Positions 5,623-8,725 of a stretch of 8,725 bases of DNA are shown one piece after another. A model generated the notes under the pieces. That model was not told the origin of the DNA. It saw nothing but the letters and a program-made list of their open reading frames with translations, and ran no database searches. Source of the stretch: Brevundimonas sp. (GTDB lineage Bacteria > Pseudomonadota > Alphaproteobacteria > Caulobacterales > Caulobacteraceae); NCBI GenBank assembly GCA_024711185.1, contig JANJTI010000118.1, positions 1 through 8,725 of the forward strand. The letters are read 5' to 3'. The position numbers and the translations under genes were made by a program. Numbering within the stretch: position 1 is the stretch's first letter; each line of letters opens with the position of its first letter.

Positions 5623-7785
5623 ATGAGTATGTATCTGTGGCTGGTCATAGCCGCAGGCGGACTGGGGGTGCTTTACGGAGCCGTCCAGACCGCCGCCTTG
5701 ATGAAGGCCTCGACCGGCACCGACCGGATGCGGGAAATCGCCGCCGCCATCCAGGAAGGCGCATCCGCCTACCTTCGCCGCCAGTACACCACCATCGGCA
5801 TCGTCGGCGTGGTCATCCTGATCGCCGCCTGGCTGCTCATCGGCCCGTGGGCGGCGATCGGCTTCCTGATCGGAGCCGTCCTCTCGGGGGCGGCGGGCTT
5901 CGCCGGTATGCTGATCTCCGTTCGCGCCAACGTCCGGACGGCCCAGGCCGCCTCCGAAAGCCTGTCGAAGGGGCTGGACCTGGCGTTCCGCTCCGGCGCC
6001 ATCACCGGCATGTTCGTGGCGGGCGGCGCCCTGCTGGGGGTGGCCGGCTATTTCGCCTTCCTGACCCTAGGCGCGGGCTTCGATCCGACCAGCCGAGAGG
6101 TCATCGACGGGCTCGTGGCGCTGGGCTTCGGCGCCTCGTTGATCTCCATCTTCGCGCGTCTCGGCGGCGGCATCTTCACCAAGGGCGCCGACGTCGGCGG
6201 CGACATGGTGGGCAAGGTCGAGGCCGGCATCCCCGAGGACGATCCCCGCAACGCCGCGACCATCGCCGACAACGTCGGCGACAACGTCGGCGACTGCGCC
6301 GGCATGGCCGCCGACCTGTTCGAGACCTATGCGGTGACCACGGTCGCCACCATGGTGCTGGCGGCGATCTTCTTCCGCGGCCAGCCCTACGTCGAAGCGA
6401 TGATGCTGCTGCCGCTGCTGATCTGCGCGGTCTGCATCGTCACCTCGATCATCGGCTCGTTCTTCGTCCGCCTCGGCAAGTCGCAGAACATCATGGGCGC
6501 CCTCTACCAAGGTCTGATCGTCACCGGCGTGCTGTCGATCGCCGCCATCTTCGGCCTGTTCCAGTTCCTGCGCGGCGAGGACATCCTCGGTCCGGTGGTG
6601 ACATCGGGTGGGCTGACCATCGCGCCGATGAACCTGTTCTGGTCGGGCATGGTCGGCCTGGCGGTCACCGCCGCCATCGTGGTGATCACCGAATACTACA
6701 CCGGCACCAACTATCGCCCGGTGAAGTCGGTGGCCAACGCCTCGGTCTCCGGCCACGGCACCAACGTCATCCAGGGCCTCGCCATGTCGCTGGAGTCGAC
6801 CGCCCTGCCGGCGCTCACCATCATCGTCGGCATCGTCGCGACCTATCAGCTGGCGGGTCTGTTCGGCATCGCCATCGCCACCACGACGATGCTCGGCGTG
6901 GCGGGTATGATCGTGGCGCTGGACGCCTTCGGCCCGGTCACCGACAATGCGGGCGGCATCGCCGAGATGGCGGGCCTTCCGTCGGAGGTGCGCACCTCGA
7001 CCGATGCGCTCGATGCGGTCGGCAACACCACCAAGGCCGTGACCAAGGGCTACGCCATCGGTTCGGCCGGGCTCGGCGCCCTGGTGCTGTTCGCCGCCTA
7101 TACCGAGGACCTGAAGCACTTCGCCGCCGAGGCGGCGCCGGGCAGCTTCTTCGACGGGCTCGGCGCGGTCGCCTTCGACCTGGCCAATCCCTATGTGGTC
7201 GTCGGTCTGCTGTTCGGGGGACTGTTGCCCTTCCTCTTCGGCGGCCTGTCGATGACGGCGGTGGGGCGCGCGGCGGAATCGGTGGTGGCGGAAGTTCGTC
7301 GCCAGTTCCGGGAAAATCCCGGGATCATGACGGGCGAGGTCAAGCCGGAGTACGGCCGGGCCGTCGACATCCTGACCGGCGCCGCGATCCGCGAGATGAT
7401 CGTGCCGTCGCTCCTGCCGGTGCTGTCGCCGATCGTCCTGTTCGTGGTCGTGCTGATGATCCAGCCGGACAAGGCCAACGCCTTCGCCGCCCTCGGCGCC
7501 ATGCTGATGGGCGTCATCGTCACCGGTCTGTTCGTGGCCATCTCGATGACCTCGGGCGGCGGCGCCTGGGACAACGCCAAGAAGGTGATCGAGGAGGGCT
7601 TCACCGACCGCAACGGCGTCGTCCACGGCAAGGGTTCCGAGGCCCACAAGGCCGCGGTCACCGGCGATACGGTCGGGGATCCCTACAAGGACACTTCCGG
7701 TCCGGCGGTGAACCCGATGATCAAGATCACCAACATCGTCGCCCTGCTGCTTCTGGCGGTGCTGGCGAGCGGGCGGATCGGCTGA
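5623..7785 (+). CDS. hppA: Membrane-bound proton-translocating pyrophosphatase, K+-independent type
   Basis: HppA couples hydrolysis of inorganic pyrophosphate to proton export across the inner membrane, saving energy and clearing PPi from biosynthesis. The 720 residues form an all-helical protein with about 16 predicted membrane segments. The catalytic loops are [20 protein letters not shown] (181-200), GIPEDDPRN (202-210), then [20 protein letters not shown] (215-234), and [15 protein letters not shown] (436-450). The C-terminal loop has [10 protein letters not shown] (645-654) and [19 protein letters not shown] (680-698). The [10 protein letters not shown] stretch (467-476) carries Lys471 and Thr474, the pair that marks K+-independent H+-PPases; K+-dependent enzymes have Ala and Gly there. 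The frame is open back to 5467, but ATG 5623 is chosen because it starts the first membrane helix and follows ggaaacacc. ATG 5629 is an alternative. It appears to be a single-gene unit with its own leader and terminator. Confidence 0.98.
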   Translation: MSMYLWLVIAAGGLGVLYGAVQTAALMKASTGTDRMREIAAAIQEGASAYLRRQYTTIGIVGVVILIAAWLLIGPWAAIGFLIGAVLSGAAGFAGMLISVRANVRTAQAASESLSKGLDLAFRSGAITGMFVAGGALLGVAGYFAFLTLGAGFDPTSREVIDGLVALGFGASLISIFARLGGGIFTKGADVGGDMVGKVEAGIPEDDPRNAATIADNVGDNVGDCAGMAADLFETYAVTTVATMVLAAIFFRGQPYVEAMMLLPLLICAVCIVTSIIGSFFVRLGKSQNIMGALYQGLIVTGVLSIAAIFGLFQFLRGEDILGPVVTSGGLTIAPMNLFWSGMVGLAVTAAIVVITEYYTGTNYRPVKSVANASVSGHGTNVIQGLAMSLESTALPALTIIVGIVATYQLAGLFGIAIATTTMLGVAGMIVALDAFGPVTDNAGGIAEMAGLPSEVRTSTDALDAVGNTTKAVTKGYAIGSAGLGALVLFAAYTEDLKHFAAEAAPGSFFDGLGAVAFDLANPYVVVGLLFGGLLPFLFGGLSMTAVGRAAESVVAEVRRQFRENPGIMTGEVKPEYGRAVDILTGAAIREMIVPSLLPVLSPIVLFVVVLMIQPDKANAFAALGAMLMGVIVTGLFVAISMTSGGGAWDNAKKVIEEGFTDRNGVVHGKGSEAHKAAVTGDTVGDPYKDTSGPAVNPMIKITNIVALLLLAVLASGRIG

Positions 7786-7807
7786 TCCCGGGATCCGCAA
7801 CGAACGA

Positions 7808-7838
7808 CGCCCCGGAGAGCGATCTCCGGGGCGTTTTC
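7808..7838 (+). terminator. Intrinsic terminator of hppA
   Basis: An 11-bp perfect stem, CGCCCCGGAGA (7808-7818) with TCTCCGGGGCG (7823-7833), is closed by a GCGA tetraloop of the stable GNRA type and followed by TTTTC. It lies 22 bases after the hppA stop, between two convergent genes. On the minus strand the bases after the hairpin are T-poor (tcgttcgtt), so it probably ends bamE transcription less well. Confidence 0.93.
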
Positions 7839-7858
7839 GATTCCGGGGAAGAGGCGCC

Positions 7859-8335
7859 TCAGTCCGGCCGGCGCTGACCCGGCATGTCCTCGTCGGTGCG
7901 CGGCAGCTGGCCGCGGGCGACGTTGCCCAGCAGCTGCTCGAGAATGGTGAGCTGGCGGCCGCGGGTCGGCGTCTCGCGATCGTTCATGGCGATCCGCTGA
8001 CCGTCCTCAAGCCCGAGCGTCCGCACGGCGGCGACCTGCCCGGCGTCGTTGAAGGTGATCTCGGTGATCGTGCGCTGCGTCACCTGCGGCCGGTTATAGG
8101 TGTATTTCTCGGTCACCTGGCTCATGTAGTACCAGATGCTGTCCCTCTCGAAGGTCGAGGTGGTCGACGGCGTCCCCAGCTTGGTCAGCACGGTCTCGCG
8201 CGTGTCAGTCCCGGCGACGATATCGGTCGGCCGGGCGTCGACCGCCTGGAAGCCGTTCTGGCCGATGACCGGGGCGCAGGCCGTCGTCAGGGCCGCGGCC
8301 GACAGCGCGGCGATAAGGAGCTTGGAACGGGGCAT
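7859..8335 (-). CDS. bamE: Outer membrane assembly lipoprotein BamE (SmpA/OmlA family)
   Basis: BamE is a small outer-membrane lipoprotein of the Bam complex, which inserts beta-barrel proteins. The 158-residue product has a signal peptide MPRSKLLIAALSAAALTTAC with the lipidated Cys at position 20. The lipobox is slightly unusual, with Thr at -3 and Leu at -4. The BamE domain follows: GTDTRETVLTKLGTPSTTST (42-61), SIWYYMSQV (66-74), RTITEITFNDAGQVAAV (88-104). The tail after residue 128 (QLTILEQLLGNVARGQLPR) is of a kind often seen in alphaproteobacterial versions. The gene faces hppA across the terminator and diverges from the chaperone gene, with 87 bases between the two starts. A weak aggcg site precedes the ATG. 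Confidence 0.92.
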   Translation of the reverse strand: MPRSKLLIAALSAAALTTACAPVIGQNGFQAVDARPTDIVAGTDTRETVLTKLGTPSTTSTFERDSIWYYMSQVTEKYTYNRPQVTQRTITEITFNDAGQVAAVRTLGLEDGQRIAMNDRETPTRGRQLTILEQLLGNVARGQLPRTDEDMPGQRRPD

Positions 8336-8363
8336 GGGAGACGCCTGCGAGAGAACAAGGTCT

Positions 8364-8394
8364 TTGACCTAACCGGACCGGAGCCTTAGTTCAA
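8364..8394. promoter_or_regulatory. Possible overlapping divergent promoters for bamE and the chaperone gene
   Basis: On the plus strand TTGACC (8364-8369), a 17-base spacer and TAGTTC (8387-8392) can be read as -35 and -10 elements. On the minus strand TTGAAC (8394-8389), a 17-base spacer and TAGGTC (8371-8366) occupy almost the same bases. The -35 boxes are good and the -10 boxes poor. The outer ends form an imperfect dyad (TTGACCTA and TAGTTCAA). Between the two genes this is the most promoter-like sequence I see, but it is tentative. Confidence 0.3.
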
Positions 8395-8422
8395 CGGCGC
8401 GGCGGAAAAGGGGCCGCGGATC

Positions 8423-8725
8423 ATGCTTCAGAATCTGTTCCGGTCCCGCCGCGGCCGCCTGGGCGAGAGCCTCTACCAGCACGTCGTCGCGCAGGCCCGG
8501 CAGCCGGCCTTCTACACCCGTTTGGGCGTCGCGGATCGCATCGACGCGCGTTTCGAGCTCTACACCCTGCACGTCCTGCTGCTGAGCATGCGACTGGCTG
8601 ACGAGGGCGACGCGGGCCGCGACATGGGCCAGCAGCTGTTCGACACCTATGTGTCTGCGCTCGATCACGCCCTGCGCGAACTCGGGGTCGCGGGCGCCTG
8701 GCTCGTGCACCTGCGCCAGCGCGCG
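8423..8725 (+). CDS. Ubiquinol-cytochrome c chaperone family protein (Cbp3/UQCC1-like), 3' end outside the window
   Basis: This family helps assemble cytochrome b into the bc1 complex in mitochondria and is common in alphaproteobacteria, where the precise role is less studied. The 101 visible residues start MLQNLFRSRR and contain the family's N-terminal core: GESLYQHVVAQARQPAFYTR (14-33), LGVADRIDARFELYTLHVLL (34-53), then a helix with QQLFDTYVSALDHALRELGV (70-89). ATG 8423 follows an AAGGGG site ten bases upstream (8407-8412). The family usually runs to about 170-180 residues, so the rest lies beyond the edge. After ELGV the sequence AGAWLVHLRQ replaces the expected GDLxVxKxM-like stretch; this may be divergence or an early sign of a frameshift, but too little is visible to decide. 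Confidence 0.85.
   Translation, partial: MLQNLFRSRRGRLGESLYQHVVAQARQPAFYTRLGVADRIDARFELYTLHVLLLSMRLADEGDAGRDMGQQLFDTYVSALDHALRELGVAGAWLVHLRQRA

Noticed and set aside
6067..7800. A 577-codon antisense open frame under hppA
   Set aside because: Long antisense frames are expected where third positions are almost all G or C. The product has no domain-like pattern.
5637..7877. A 746-codon open frame on the plus strand overlapping hppA in another frame
   Set aside because: The translation is Arg/Gly/His-rich low complexity typical of a shifted GC-rich gene, while the hppA frame has complete family motifs. It is a shadow.

Overview
The window looks like a stretch of chromosome from a GC-rich alphaproteobacterium of the order Caulobacterales, most likely Brevundimonas or a close relative. 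This is inferred from gene content, gene order and protein flavour: nrdR-rib-nusB-thiL synteny, a DHBP synthase with a decayed cyclohydrolase II domain, a K+-independent proton-pumping pyrophosphatase, and a BamE lipoprotein next to an alphaproteobacterial/mitochondrial-type cytochrome bc1 assembly chaperone. No database search could be run. There are no mobile elements, CRISPR arrays or RNA genes. No gene-free stretch exceeds 300 bases; the longest is about 175 bases, upstream of hppA.

Bases 23-4996 hold a compact forward operon: nrdR, ribD (reductase domain only), ribE, ribB/ribBX, ribH, nusB, thiL. It is followed by a small exported protein of unknown function (5034-5447). Most junctions overlap by 1 or 4 bases (TGATG, ATGA, GTGA), which points to translational coupling. 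The only real gap is the 136 bases between ribD and ribE. That gap holds a possible 44-codon ORF, a 9-bp triplicated repeat and a 14-bp perfect palindrome.

The rib genes cover part of the riboflavin pathway: pyrimidine reductase (RibD C-terminal domain), DHBP synthase (RibB), lumazine synthase (RibH) and riboflavin synthase (RibE). Two consecutive early steps of the GTP branch have no active enzyme here. The cyclohydrolase II-like half of RibB lacks every zinc cysteine, and the deaminase domain of RibD is absent. Both activities must be encoded elsewhere if the cell makes riboflavin. NusB (transcription antitermination and rRNA processing) and ThiL (thiamine diphosphate synthesis) complete the conserved housekeeping cluster.

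Bases 5623-7785 encode HppA, a membrane H+-pyrophosphatase with the K+-independent signature. It has a leader that can fold and ends at a strong intrinsic terminator. Convergent to it is bamE on the minus strand (7859-8335). Divergent from bamE is the start of a ubiquinol-cytochrome c chaperone gene (8423 to the window edge).

This is mostly a conserved core region. The points worth a second look are the reductase-only RibD, the degenerate RibA domain, the contents of the ribD-ribE gap, and the exported protein after thiL, whose layout resembles the FliL periplasmic domain.
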